From Flavobacterium sp. (GTDB lineage Bacteria > Bacteroidota > Bacteroidia > Flavobacteriales > Flavobacteriaceae): DNA of 64,000 nucleotides. The stretch is taken from positions 124,001-188,000 of the forward strand of contig JACMLU010000023.1 in assembly GCA_014379405.1 (NCBI GenBank), given 5' to 3'. The notes under the pieces are model-generated. The model did not search any database. It was not told the DNA's origin and was given only the letters and a program-made list of their open reading frames with translations. Positions 16,368-25,801 of this stretch are shown in pieces. Position 1 is the stretch's first letter. The number at the start of each line of letters is the position of its first letter. The position numbers and the translations under genes were made by a program.

Positions 16368-17132
16368 TTATTTATTTTCGGCAGCGATAATTTCATTGTA
16401 TTTCAAAGCTAACTCCCCCATAAGAAACTCTATTTTGGTTTTATTTTTTGTCTTTAAAACAGTTGTGAATTCTTTGTTTTCAACTATATAGTATTTGAAA
16501 CCTTTAACATATTCTGACGGAATTTTCAGGGTATTTATATAATATTCCTCTTCAAAAAGCAGCTCTGTTTTCTCCAATAAACCTAATTTATTTTCAAGTT
16601 CAATAAATTTTTTTGTCATTGTCGTTCGACCATTAACAGCATTTAACAATGCATCAACATTCAACGAACCGCCTAAAAGACCTATCAAATGTATAGGTTT
16701 GAAATCTCCCGCTGTGTATAACTTTCTTTCCATTTGGCTTCTCTGCTTTATTCCTTTGGGAGAAATCCCTAACGAAACCGCATTAATTTCAGGATGTTTA
16801 TTAACAATTACTTCTTTGAGTTCTGTGACTTTGGCAGTCATTTTAATAATTAAAAAGGCTGGTTTTAAATCTTCTTCCTCAATTTGCCTACGATAATATT
16901 CTAAATTTAATGAAGAGAAAACCAACAAATCTTCGGCTTTCGCCAAAATAAAAAATTCGCCTTTGCCATCGCTTATCGTGCTTTTCTCGTTTACCAAATT
17001 GATGATACTGACTCCAGCGACATTACCAGATTCCACAACTATTTTTCCGTTAATTAATTTCTCGCCTGTTGCTTGACCAAAAACAATTTGACCAAATAAA
17101 AACAAGACAAGTATTGTGTTTTTAATTTTCAC
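16368..17132 (-). CDS. Secreted CarboxypepD_reg-like protein, paralog 2
   Basis: This is a 254-residue secreted protein (signal peptide to about IVFGQ) with an N-terminal carboxypeptidase-regulatory-like beta domain. The C-terminal half shares GISPxGIK, ERKLYTA, NGRTxMxKK and EYVKGFKYYIVEN with paralog 3. The apparent start is GTG, lying inside the last codons of paralog 3 (11-nt overlap), so translation is coupled. It may be a periplasmic or surface adaptor, but nothing in the sequence assigns a function. Confidence 0.72.
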   Translation of the reverse strand: MKIKNTILVLFLFGQIVFGQATGEKLINGKIVVESGNVAGVSIINLVNEKSTISDGKGEFFILAKAEDLLVFSSLNLEYYRRQIEEEDLKPAFLIIKMTAKVTELKEVIVNKHPEINAVSLGISPKGIKQRSQMERKLYTAGDFKPIHLIGLLGGSLNVDALLNAVNGRTTMTKKFIELENKLGLLEKTELLFEEEYYINTLKIPSEYVKGFKYYIVENKEFTTVLKTKNKTKIEFLMGELALKYNEIIAAENK

Positions 17133-17841
17133 TCAAGATAATTATATTATATTTTTCTGCCAAAGAAACCATCCCAAACTCTATTTGAGTTTTGTTTTTC
17201 GATTTCAAAACAGTCGTAAATCTTTCGTTTTCGACAATGTAATATTTGAAACCTTTGATGTATTCTACGGGAATTTTTAATATTTTTCTAAAATAATCTT
17301 CATTAAACATATTTTCAATTTGATTCATGAAAGACAATTTACCCTCTACTACAATTTCTTTTTTGAGCATTGCTGTTCGTCCAGACATAAAATTTAAAAG
17401 TGCATCGCCTGCCGTTGAAGTTGCAGTGTATAGTTTCCTTTCTTCCTGAGTTCGATGTTTTATACCACTTGGAGAAATTCCCAAGTCAACAGCATTAATA
17501 TTGTCATATCTTTTGACAACAACTTCCCTTAATTGAGTAATATTCGATTCCATTTTTACAAGAAATGGCTCGTTGTTAAAATCCTCTTGTTTCAATACAA
17601 CTCGAATTTCTTTAAGTTGAATCGCAGAAAACAAGAGCGTATCACCTTGAATTGCCGCTATCGAAAAGGAACCGTCTTTTTCGGTTACCGTCGATTTTTC
17701 AGTTTTCAGGTTAATGACATAAACACCTTCAAGATCAATAGTATTGGCGTTAATTCTACCCTTCAAAATAATTATACCCGATTCTTGAGCCAAAATTAGA
17801 TTAGCTAGAAAAAAAAAGAAGAGGCTTAGTTTTATTTTCAT
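17122..17841 (-). CDS. Secreted CarboxypepD_reg-like protein, paralog 3
   Basis: This 239-residue protein is the first of the tandem trio. It has a signal peptide to about LILAQ and a beta-sandwich-like domain about 25-105 ending LREVVVKR. The second half carries GISPSGIKHRTQEERKLYTA, SGRTAMLKK and EYIKGFKYYIVENERFTTVLKSKNKTQIEF. Collinear identity with paralog 2 over its full length shows a recent duplication. Function is unknown. Confidence 0.72.
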   Translation of the reverse strand: MKIKLSLFFFFLANLILAQESGIIILKGRINANTIDLEGVYVINLKTEKSTVTEKDGSFSIAAIQGDTLLFSAIQLKEIRVVLKQEDFNNEPFLVKMESNITQLREVVVKRYDNINAVDLGISPSGIKHRTQEERKLYTATSTAGDALLNFMSGRTAMLKKEIVVEGKLSFMNQIENMFNEDYFRKILKIPVEYIKGFKYYIVENERFTTVLKSKNKTQIEFGMVSLAEKYNIIILSEN

Positions 17842-18075
17842 TAACGGGTAAGTCGAAAATTCTTAGAGTGTAAATGTATCGCAAGTGCCTCCAAATTAAG
17901 TATTAAGAACTTGGTAAATATATGTTAATTAAAAAATCGTAAAAGCCCCAATAAAAAGCACGATTTCATATCTTTAACCCAAACTTATTCTACTAAAAAA
18001 AACCAAATCGAAGATTACTTCGTCCTTTAGCCTTTTAGGCTCAGGTCACGAATTTCAAAAAATGATTTTAAAATT

Positions 18076-18786
18076 ATGAGTAAAAATATAATTATTGCCA
18101 GCACATCAACGCTTCACGGCGGTCATTATTTAGAGTATTTATTGCCCGAATTGTTCCTTCATTTCGAGCATTGCAAGACGATATTGTTTATCCCTTTTGC
18201 CAGACCTGGAGGAATCTCCCACGAGGAATATACAGAAAATGTGGCTACGGCTTTCGCCAAAATAAATAAAGTTGTAAAAGGAATTCACGAATTCGAGGAT
18301 TTTTCCAAAGCCATTTCTAATGCGGAAGGAATTTTTACCGGTGGCGGCAATACTTTTTTATTGGTAACCCAATTATACAAAAACAAAATTATGACCATTC
18401 TTGCCGAAACCGTCAAAAGTGGAACTCCTTATTTAGGAACAAGTGCCGGAAGCAACATTTGCGGACTGACTATGCAAACCACAAATGATATGCCCATCAT
18501 TTATCCGCCCAGTTTTATAACCTTGGGATTGATTCCTTTTAATTTGAACCCACATTATCTGGATCCTGATACTACATCAAAACATATGGGAGAAACCCGT
18601 GAAACCCGAATAAACGAATTTCATGCGTTTAACAATGTTCCTGTTTTAGGATTAAGAGAAGGAAGTTGGCTGGAAGTCAAAGAAAATAAAACAACTTTGA
18701 AAGGCAATTTGACTGCCCGTCTTTTTATGCCAAATCAAATACCCGTGGAAATTGAAAGCGGAACGAACTTGAGTTATTTAAAATAA
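18076..18786 (+). CDS. pepE: Dipeptidase E (alpha-aspartyl dipeptidase)
   Basis: PepE hydrolyses N-terminal Asp-X dipeptides and belongs to peptidase family S51, using a Ser nucleophile in a class-I glutamine amidotransferase-like fold. The nucleophile elbow GTSAGSN places Ser123, matching the family GWSAGAN. His160 in LNPHYLDP and Asp138 in TNDMP are likely catalytic partners. At 236 residues it is full length, with no signal peptide, so it is cytoplasmic. It is followed by a terminator shared with the convergent tRNA genes. Confidence 0.92.
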   Translation: MSKNIIIASTSTLHGGHYLEYLLPELFLHFEHCKTILFIPFARPGGISHEEYTENVATAFAKINKVVKGIHEFEDFSKAISNAEGIFTGGGNTFLLVTQLYKNKIMTILAETVKSGTPYLGTSAGSNICGLTMQTTNDMPIIYPPSFITLGLIPFNLNPHYLDPDTTSKHMGETRETRINEFHAFNNVPVLGLREGSWLEVKENKTTLKGNLTARLFMPNQIPVEIESGTNLSYLK

Positions 18787-18787
18787 A

Positions 18788-18816
18788 AAACCCCAAACTT
18801 TCGTTTGAGGTTTTTA
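18788..18816. terminator. Terminator for pepE and tRNA-Gly copy 1
   Basis: AAAACCCCAAAC pairs with GTTTGAGGTTTT (one mismatch) around TTTC, with A and T runs on both sides, so it can stop both converging transcripts. Confidence 0.7.
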
Positions 18817-18817
18817 G

Positions 18818-18890
<73 letters not shown>

Positions 18891-18930
18891 ATTATTACAT
18901 TAAACTTATTTGCTTTCAAAAAAACAAATA

Positions 18931-18959
18931 AAAACCCCACACTTCCGTTTGAGGTTTTA
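18931..18959 (-). terminator. Terminator-like hairpin after tRNA-Gly copy 2
   Basis: This is a degenerate copy of the 18788 hairpin (AAAACCCCACAC with GTTTGAGGTTTT). It sits in the same position relative to tRNA copy 2, showing that the duplicated unit includes the terminator. Confidence 0.55.
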
Positions 18960-18960
18960 G

Positions 18961-19033
<73 letters not shown>

Positions 19034-19045
19034 ATTACTACGGTG

Positions 19046-19077
19046 CAAATATACTCAATCGTTCCGTTTATTTGCAA
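19046..19077 (-). promoter_or_regulatory. tRNA-Gly promoter
   Basis: Minus-strand -7 element TATATTTG (19053-19046) with TTG at 19077-19075 as -33, spacing 21 nt. This gives a good match to the Bacteroidetes consensus upstream of tRNA copy 2. Confidence 0.65.
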
Positions 19078-19273
19078 GTTTTTTTTTGATTATTTTTTTA
19101 AAGCACTTACTTTACTATAACCATTTTAAAACTAAATCGTTAGAAATTCATTATTTTTCACACAAGTTATTTCAACCAAATAAATAAGTAATCGATGGGA
19201 ATAATTCCAACTAACTTTATTAAAAATAAAAAAGAATACTGAATCCATCTCTTATTATACAAATCCCAATGAT

Positions 19274-19996
19274 TCAAGAAAATAAATAACCTATTTCTTT
19301 AAAACTTCTTGACGGATGATATATAAACAAACAAGATTTATTTTTAATCGTGTTAACGATTTTAGTTAAAGATTCTTCTGGAATAGCTGGACAACCTTGA
19401 CTTCTTCCTAATCTTTTATTGCATTTAATAAATGAATTTGAAACATAGTTTGCCGAATGCATCACTACACCTCTTTCTCTGGCGTTATTATTGACGCCTT
19501 TTTCAAGACCATCAAGCCTCAAAGACATCCCGTGTTTACCTTTATAGGTTTCGCCCGTTAGATAAAACCCTAAACTACTTTTAAAAGAGCTGTTGGCATT
19601 CGAAAAACTGTTGGCAAATTCCTCACCGGTATTTCTTCCGTGGGCAACCAAGGAATTGTACAAAATAGTATTGGTAGATAAATCGATTACCCAAAGTCTT
19701 TTGACTGTGGAAGACAAACTAAAATCGACCAAAGTTAAAATGTCTTTTTGGACTAACCCTTTCTCTTTCAATAAATAAAACCCTTTCAAGGCTTCTTTGA
19801 AACTTTCGAGATTCGGTAAATCAAAATGATTGGAATTCAGCGAATTATAAATTGTTTCAACTTTAGAATCAAAAGTAGATTCAGTCGCAATAACAACATC
19901 TGGTTTTTTGGAATTTTCTGGATTGATACAATTTATTTCGTTTGAATAAAACGAAAACAACAAAAACAAAACAGAAGGGAATATCTTATATATCAT
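19274..19996 (-). CDS. Murein L,D-transpeptidase catalytic-domain protein (YkuD_2-like)
   Basis: This secreted protein of about 240 residues has an N-terminal signal (IFPSVLFLLFSFYS). The C-terminal half matches the YkuD_2 family: VIDLSTNTILYNSLVAHGRNTG, GVVMHSANYVS with the conserved His, and GRSQGCPAIP with the probable catalytic Cys. A role in peptidoglycan cross-linking or trimming is inferred from the fold. The track starts at a TTG two codons earlier; I prefer the ATG at 19996. It is monocistronic. Confidence 0.85.
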   Translation of the reverse strand: MIYKIFPSVLFLLFSFYSNEINCINPENSKKPDVVIATESTFDSKVETIYNSLNSNHFDLPNLESFKEALKGFYLLKEKGLVQKDILTLVDFSLSSTVKRLWVIDLSTNTILYNSLVAHGRNTGEEFANSFSNANSSFKSSLGFYLTGETYKGKHGMSLRLDGLEKGVNNNARERGVVMHSANYVSNSFIKCNKRLGRSQGCPAIPEESLTKIVNTIKNKSCLFIYHPSRSFKEIGYLFS

Positions 19997-20134
19997 TGAC
20001 AATGTTTAGGTTATACTTATGATTAGGGATTGCAAATGTACAACAGAAATGATTTTTTTTTAAGAAATTAAGAAAAAAATATGATTTAGCCATCCATTTA
20101 GCCCATTAACCACACATTAAAAATAACATAAAAC

Positions 20135-20164
20135 TTGGTTTTTGTGTTAATTTTACTATTTTTG
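20135..20164 (+). promoter_or_regulatory. Promoter of the DUF5916 gene
   Basis: TTG at 20135-20137 and TATTTTTG at 20157-20164 with 19-nt spacing, 20 nt before the ATG at 20185. One of the best-formed promoters in the window. Confidence 0.7.
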
Positions 20165-20184
20165 CTTTACTATAATCACAATAT

Positions 20185-22584
20185 ATGCCGAAGTTTTACT
20201 CTTCAATTCTACTTATTATGGTTTTTATCAATTTTTGTTCTTATGGACAAAAAAAGACACTTCAGGCAAAATCGACTGTAGAAAGCATTACCATTGACGG
20301 AAAAAATAACGAAGAAGCTTGGAAAACTGCTCCCATTGCAACAGATTTCGTTATGTTTGAACCGGATAATGGAAAACCTATTAGCGATACTAAAAAAACA
20401 GAGGTAAAAATTCTTTACGACAATACCTCTATTTATGTATTGGCTATATTACACGATGACGAGCCTAATAAAATTTCAAAAGAATTAACCAATCGGGACG
20501 TTTTTGGAATTTCCGATCATTTTTCGGTTTCCATCAATGGATACAATGACGGACAACAAGATTTTAGATTCTATGTTAGTTCCGCTGGCGTGCAAATGGA
20601 TTGTTTGGCGATTGAAGACAGTGAAGATTATTCCTGGGACGCCATTTGGAAAAGCGAAGTAACCCTAACCGATTTTGGATGGGTTGTTGAAATGAAAATT
20701 CCTTATGCCGCCTTACGATTTTCTAAAGCCGAAAAACAAACTTGGGGTTTGAATTTTAAGCGTGTTATAAAACGTGATGCCCAAGACCAAAGTTATACCT
20801 GGAATTATGTCGACACTAAAATTGGTGCCATTATAACACAAGAAGGGATTCTGGAAGGGATTGAAAAAATTAAAACACCAACAAGACTTTTCTTTATTCC
20901 TTACACTTCAGCTTACTATCAGCAAAATGAAATGGGATCCGACAAAACCTTGAAGGGGGGAATGGACATCAAATACGGAATAAACGATGCATTTACACTC
21001 GATGCCATATTAGTTCCTGATTTCGGACAAACCAAGTTTGACAATGCCATTTTGAATTTAGAACCTTTTGAACAACAACTTAATGAAAATAGGCCTTTTT
21101 TCACTGAAGCAACCGACTTGTTTGCAAAAGGCGGCATGTTTTATTCTAGAAGAATTGGAGGGGAACCCATCATCGAGCCAGAAACAAAAATTAACGAAGT
21201 AGTCACGGACTATCCAAGCACAGTCGATTTAATCAATGCCGTAAAAGTTTCTGGACGAACAGAAAAAGGTATGGGAATTGGGGTTTTGAATGCCGTTACA
21301 GAAAAAACGTATGCAACCATTCGAGATACCATAACAAACGTGTCAAGAAAAGAAGTTATAGAGCCTTTGGTTAATTATAATGTTTTAGTTTTGGACCAAC
21401 GATTCAATCAAAACTCGTCAGTGTCTTTTGTAAACACAAATACCGTTCGAAATGGAAATTTTCGCGATGCCAATGCCTCTGCATTACTTTTCGATTTGAA
21501 CACAAAAGCGAATACCTATAATTTGTATGGAGACTTTAAATACAGCTATATCAATGATGTGGAAGATTACGACGGTTACAAAACTGCCATAAATTTTGCA
21601 AAAACTAGTGGGAAATTTAGATATTTATTTACTGCAAAATATTTATCCAAAAATTACGACATAAATGATTTGGGAATTATTTTTGTAAACAACTACCACT
21701 CTGTTTATGCTGAAACAAGTTATAGAATCGTGAACCCGACAAAGGTTTTTAATTCCTTCAAAATCTCCCAAAACATAAATTTTGATAGACAAAACACAAC
21801 TGGAAAAAATCAAGAAGCCTGGTATCAAATTAACTCCACTGCAACAACATTAAAAAACCATTACCTAGAATTTCGTTTTACACTTAATCCACTAGATCGA
21901 TTTGATTTTTATGAACCAAGAGTTTACGAAAAATATGTTTATGTGCCAAAAAGCATAGTAGGATATGCACAGTTTTATTCAAATGACAATAGGCCTTTTC
22001 ATTATGAAATTGAACTTTCAACAGAGAAATTTGACGAAGAAAACAGAAACATTTACAGAGTCTTTGGAGGAACAAAATACAGGTTCAACGATAAGCTTTC
22101 ATTGTCATACAACTTCGAATATACCCGAATGACAAACGATAGAGGCTGGGTAGATTTTGACAATGACGATATTATTTTTGCAGAACGTAATCGAGAAAAT
22201 GTTCAACATTATTTTACCGGAAAATACTCAGTTACCAACAGGATGAATTTCAATCTTATAGCGCGATATTACTGGTCCTATTCTGATAATCACGAATTTT
22301 TCACGCTGCAAGATGATGGTTATTTAAAACCAAACCCCATTTATTCCGAAAATAAAAATAGAAATTTCAACTCTTGGAATTTAGATTTTTCTTATTCATG
22401 GTGGTTTGCCCCAGGAAGTGAACTTTCGGTTTTATATCGAAATTATGCCTTAGAAAGCACAAACCTAGTCGAGAAAAACGCCCAGGACAATTTCAGCAAT
22501 CTTTTTGACAACAGCTTGACCAATATTTTTTCGATTAGTTTGCGCTACTATATTGACTATAATTCCTTGAAAAGCAAGCGTTAA
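20185..22584 (+). CDS. DUF5916 protein with N-terminal CBM9-like domain, probable outer-membrane barrel
   Basis: This is a 799-residue secreted protein. A signal peptide ends near CSYGQ. Residues about 25-205 resemble a family-9 carbohydrate-binding domain (ITIDGKNNEEAW, VKILYDNTSIYVLAILHDDEPNK, WVVEMKIPYAALRF). The rest is rich in alternating aromatic strands (FRYLFTAKYLSKNYD, YSWWFAPGSELSVLYRNYAL) and ends ISLRYYIDYNSLKSKR, consistent with a DUF5916 outer-membrane barrel. Function is unknown. CBM9-like modules suggest glycan or surface binding, but no catalytic motif is seen. It is monocistronic. Confidence 0.85.
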   Translation: MPKFYSSILLIMVFINFCSYGQKKTLQAKSTVESITIDGKNNEEAWKTAPIATDFVMFEPDNGKPISDTKKTEVKILYDNTSIYVLAILHDDEPNKISKELTNRDVFGISDHFSVSINGYNDGQQDFRFYVSSAGVQMDCLAIEDSEDYSWDAIWKSEVTLTDFGWVVEMKIPYAALRFSKAEKQTWGLNFKRVIKRDAQDQSYTWNYVDTKIGAIITQEGILEGIEKIKTPTRLFFIPYTSAYYQQNEMGSDKTLKGGMDIKYGINDAFTLDAILVPDFGQTKFDNAILNLEPFEQQLNENRPFFTEATDLFAKGGMFYSRRIGGEPIIEPETKINEVVTDYPSTVDLINAVKVSGRTEKGMGIGVLNAVTEKTYATIRDTITNVSRKEVIEPLVNYNVLVLDQRFNQNSSVSFVNTNTVRNGNFRDANASALLFDLNTKANTYNLYGDFKYSYINDVEDYDGYKTAINFAKTSGKFRYLFTAKYLSKNYDINDLGIIFVNNYHSVYAETSYRIVNPTKVFNSFKISQNINFDRQNTTGKNQEAWYQINSTATTLKNHYLEFRFTLNPLDRFDFYEPRVYEKYVYVPKSIVGYAQFYSNDNRPFHYEIELSTEKFDEENRNIYRVFGGTKYRFNDKLSLSYNFEYTRMTNDRGWVDFDNDDIIFAERNRENVQHYFTGKYSVTNRMNFNLIARYYWSYSDNHEFFTLQDDGYLKPNPIYSENKNRNFNSWNLDFSYSWWFAPGSELSVLYRNYALESTNLVEKNAQDNFSNLFDNSLTNIFSISLRYYIDYNSLKSKR

Positions 22585-22702
22585 AAATGTATTAATTCCA
22601 AGAATACACATCTTCTTCCGTACAATTGGTATTATTTTTCATTCTTAACTTAAAAATACATAATAGTGATTTTTATCATCTAAAACATTTTTAGAAATGC
22701 TT

Positions 22703-22710
22703 TATCTTTG
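22703..22710 (+). promoter_or_regulatory. -7 promoter element for gpmI
   Basis: TATCTTTG, 17 nt before the ATG at 22728. Confidence 0.6.
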
Positions 22711-22727
22711 CATAAAAACACATTACA

Positions 22728-24245
22728 ATGAACAAAAAAGTAATCCTCATGATTCTGGACGGTTGGGGAAAATCTCCAGACCCAAAAGTTTCAGCAATCG
22801 ACAATGCCGAAGTTCCATTCATTAATAGTTTATATAAAAAATATCCAAGCGCACAGCTTCGTACCGACGGTTTAAACGTTGGCTTGCCAGAAGGACAAAT
22901 GGGTAATTCCGAAGTGGGACATATGAACCTTGGAGCAGGAAGAATCATTTATCAAGATTTAGCCAAAATAAATCTTGCCGTAGAAAACAAAACATTAAAC
23001 ACTGAACCTGTACTTGTTGATGCATTTCAATATGCCAAAGACAAAAACGTTGACGTCCATTTTCTAGGATTGGTTTCTGATGGTGGCGTGCATTCACACA
23101 CATCACATTTAAGAGGTTTGATCGACGCAACCCAAAATTTCGCTTTGCAAAAAGTTTTCGTTCACGCCTTCACGGACGGACGCGACGTAGATCCAAAATC
23201 AGGAGCAAAATACATTCAGGATTTAGAAAATTATATTTCAAAAACAACCGTTAAAATTGCATCCGTAGTAGGAAGATATTACGCCATGGATCGTGACAAA
23301 CGTTGGGAAAGAGTGAAAATCGCCTATGATTTAATGGTAAACGGAACTGGAACTCATTCGAAAAACCCTGTAAAAAATATCGAAGAAAGTTATGCAAAAA
23401 ACATAACAGATGAATTTATCGACCCAATTATTGCCGTTGACGAAAATGACAAACCATTATCTGTCATAAAAGAAGGCGATGTCGTTATTTTCTTCAATTT
23501 CAGAACCGATAGAGGACGCGAATTGACCGAAACTTTATCGCAACAAGATTTCCACGAGCAAAACATGCACAAACTCGACTTGTATTATGTTACGCTTACC
23601 AATTATGACGAAACTTACCAAAACGTAAAAGTGGTTTACAACAAAGACAACATTACGGAAACCCTTGGTGAAGTCTTGGAAAAAGCAGGTAAAAAACAAA
23701 TCAGAATTGCCGAAACTGAGAAATATCCTCACGTAACATTCTTCTTTTCTGGAGGCAGAGAATTACCATTCATTGGCGAAAGCCGTATCCTGAAAAACTC
23801 ACCAAAAGTTGCCACTTATGATTTGCAACCCGAAATGAGTGCTTTTGAACTTGCCGATGCATTAGTTCCTGAGTTAGAAAAAGGCGAAGTGGATTTTGTT
23901 TGTCTAAATTTTGCCAATGGAGACATGGTAGGACATACAGGAGTTATGAGTGCTGCAATAAAAGCCTGTGAAGCCGTTGACAAATGTGTGGAACAAGTAA
24001 TTACTGCGGCTTTGGCCAATGGCTACACAACATTCGTAATTGCTGACCACGGTAACTGCGAAACGATGATAAATCCTGATGGAAGTCCAAATACGGCTCA
24101 TACCACGAACCCTGTGCCTATTATTTTAGTTGACAACGAATTGACTGCAATTCACGATGGAGTTTTAGGCGATTTGGCACCAACCATCTTGGCGCTGATG
24201 GGAGTTGAAAAACCCGAAATTATGACCAGACACTCATTACTATAA
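22728..24245 (+). CDS. gpmI: 2,3-bisphosphoglycerate-independent phosphoglycerate mutase
   Basis: This enzyme interconverts 3- and 2-phosphoglycerate in glycolysis and gluconeogenesis through a phosphoserine intermediate, using two metal ions. At 505 residues it has the full length and the alkaline-phosphatase-superfamily layout. MILDGWG near the N-terminus supplies a metal ligand, Ser61 in GNSEVGH is the nucleophile, FTDGRDVDP lies in the transferase domain, and ADHGNCE carries C-terminal metal ligands. It has its own promoter and a perfect palindromic terminator. Confidence 0.98.
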   Translation: MNKKVILMILDGWGKSPDPKVSAIDNAEVPFINSLYKKYPSAQLRTDGLNVGLPEGQMGNSEVGHMNLGAGRIIYQDLAKINLAVENKTLNTEPVLVDAFQYAKDKNVDVHFLGLVSDGGVHSHTSHLRGLIDATQNFALQKVFVHAFTDGRDVDPKSGAKYIQDLENYISKTTVKIASVVGRYYAMDRDKRWERVKIAYDLMVNGTGTHSKNPVKNIEESYAKNITDEFIDPIIAVDENDKPLSVIKEGDVVIFFNFRTDRGRELTETLSQQDFHEQNMHKLDLYYVTLTNYDETYQNVKVVYNKDNITETLGEVLEKAGKKQIRIAETEKYPHVTFFFSGGRELPFIGESRILKNSPKVATYDLQPEMSAFELADALVPELEKGEVDFVCLNFANGDMVGHTGVMSAAIKACEAVDKCVEQVITAALANGYTTFVIADHGNCETMINPDGSPNTAHTTNPVPIILVDNELTAIHDGVLGDLAPTILALMGVEKPEIMTRHSLL

Positions 24246-24266
24246 TAAATTAGTGATTTTTTTTAT

Positions 24267-24300
24267 AAAGAGTCCCGCAAATTTGCGGGACTCTTTTTTT
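24267..24300. terminator. Perfect-palindrome bidirectional terminator after gpmI
   Basis: AAAGAGTCCCGCAAA followed directly by TTTGCGGGACTCTTT, flanked by A/T runs. It serves gpmI and the convergent acyl-CoA hydrolase gene. Confidence 0.92.
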
Positions 24301-25574
24301 TACTTGGCATTTATCAGATTATAATATTCCCTGTCAATCCATTCTTGATGGTTTGGATGAGCTATTTTAACCAATTCGGCCGAACGCTGTTTCAGGGTTT
24401 TTCCATATAAATCTGCAATTCCGTTTTCGGTAATAATATATTGAACGTGGGAGCGAGTTGAAACCACGCCGGCTCCTTGTTTCAAAAAAGGAACAATTCT
24501 GCTGTCGCCATTTTTGGTTATGGAAGGCAGCGCAATAATCGCTTTTCCGCCGTCACTCAATGAAGCACCACGAATAAAATCCATTTGACCACCTACACCG
24601 GAATACATTCTTGCCCCAATGGAATCAGCGCAAACCTGTCCGGTAATGTCAACTTCTATGGCTGAATTAATGGCAACCATTTTTGGATTTTTCCGAATTC
24701 TTGCCGTATCATTCACATACGATGACTCCTTCATTTCTATAAAAGGATTGTCATTTACAAAATCATACAATCGTTGGGAACCAATTAAAAAAGTCGCCAA
24801 TGCTCTGCCTCTACCAGTTCCTTTATAATTACCGTTAATCACGTTGCTTTCGATTAAATCAATCACGCCATCCGAAAACATTTCGGTGTGCAGTCCCAAG
24901 TTTTTATGATTGGACAATTTGGACAAAGCAGCATTTGGAATAGAACCAATTCCCATTTGCAAAGTGCTTTCATCTTCAATCAAGGAAGCAATGTAATTCC
25001 CAATTTTGTCTTCCAACGGGGAAATTTTTTCCGTTTCGTGGCTATAAATTGGCGTATTAATTTCAACCAAAAAATCTATTTCTGAAATATGAAGAATACC
25101 ATCTCCAAAAGTTCGTGGCATTTGCGGATTCACCTGTGCTATTACTTTTTTTGCACTTTCAATTGCCGCCAAAGTTGCTTCTACAGAAACTCCCAGTGAG
25201 CAATATCCATGGATGTCTGGTGGCGATACGTGAATGAAAACCACATCCAAAGGCAATACTTTTTTTCTAAAAAGATAAGGCAATTCGCTTAAAAAAACTG
25301 GCGTATAAGAACCGTTTCCCGAAATCAGGGTGTGTCTTACATTTGGACCAATAAAAAAAGAATTAACGTGGAAACTTTCCGCTAATTCCGGATTGGCATA
25401 ACGAGCTTCCCCTTCTACGTGCAAATGACAAATTTCAACATTTCTTAATTCAGAGGCTCTTTCTGTCAAGGCATTTGCCAATAATGTAGGCACGGCGGCA
25501 GCAGCTTGAAGATATACCCTATCACCAGATTTTACAATTTTCACAGCTTCTTCGGCAGTTACATATTTGCTCAT
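24300..25574 (-). CDS. Acetyl-CoA hydrolase/CoA-transferase family protein
   Basis: This is a 424-residue member of the acetyl-CoA hydrolase/4-hydroxybutyrate CoA-transferase family. Domains are the N-terminal AcetylCoA_hydro half (about 1-190) and the C-terminal half from about 205. The probable catalytic Glu231 sits in LHTEMFSDG, and MGIGSIPNA and the late GGQMDFIRGA are family-typical. It may exchange CoA between acetate and another acid, or hydrolyse acetyl-CoA; the donor cannot be told apart here. It stands alone between terminators. Confidence 0.9.
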   Translation of the reverse strand: MSKYVTAEEAVKIVKSGDRVYLQAAAAVPTLLANALTERASELRNVEICHLHVEGEARYANPELAESFHVNSFFIGPNVRHTLISGNGSYTPVFLSELPYLFRKKVLPLDVVFIHVSPPDIHGYCSLGVSVEATLAAIESAKKVIAQVNPQMPRTFGDGILHISEIDFLVEINTPIYSHETEKISPLEDKIGNYIASLIEDESTLQMGIGSIPNAALSKLSNHKNLGLHTEMFSDGVIDLIESNVINGNYKGTGRGRALATFLIGSQRLYDFVNDNPFIEMKESSYVNDTARIRKNPKMVAINSAIEVDITGQVCADSIGARMYSGVGGQMDFIRGASLSDGGKAIIALPSITKNGDSRIVPFLKQGAGVVSTRSHVQYIITENGIADLYGKTLKQRSAELVKIAHPNHQEWIDREYYNLINAK

Positions 25575-25762
25575 AACGTCTAAATTTGGATTAAAGTTAC
25601 ATTACATTTCCCAAAAAAAATATGATATAACTCATAGGTAATCTAATATTTTAATAATCAGTTTTTGACAGTGGACTTTTTTCAAATTAGCCTAAAAATT
25701 TATTTTTAGACCACGCTGCACGATGTTTTAATATATTAAATAAAAGTTAAAATTTCATAATC

Positions 25763-25784
25763 AATAGTATTACTATTATATTTG
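25763..25784 (+). promoter_or_regulatory. tetR-exporter promoter with 15-bp palindromic operator
   Basis: The -7 element TATATTTG (25777-25784) abuts the perfect palindrome AATAGTATTACTATT (25763-25777; 7-bp arms, 1-nt centre), sharing one base. A dyad overlapping the core promoter just upstream of a TetR-type gene is the usual arrangement for autorepression. The ATG follows 17 nt later. Confidence 0.7.
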
Positions 25785-25801
25785 CACTTAAATATTTCAA
25801 A

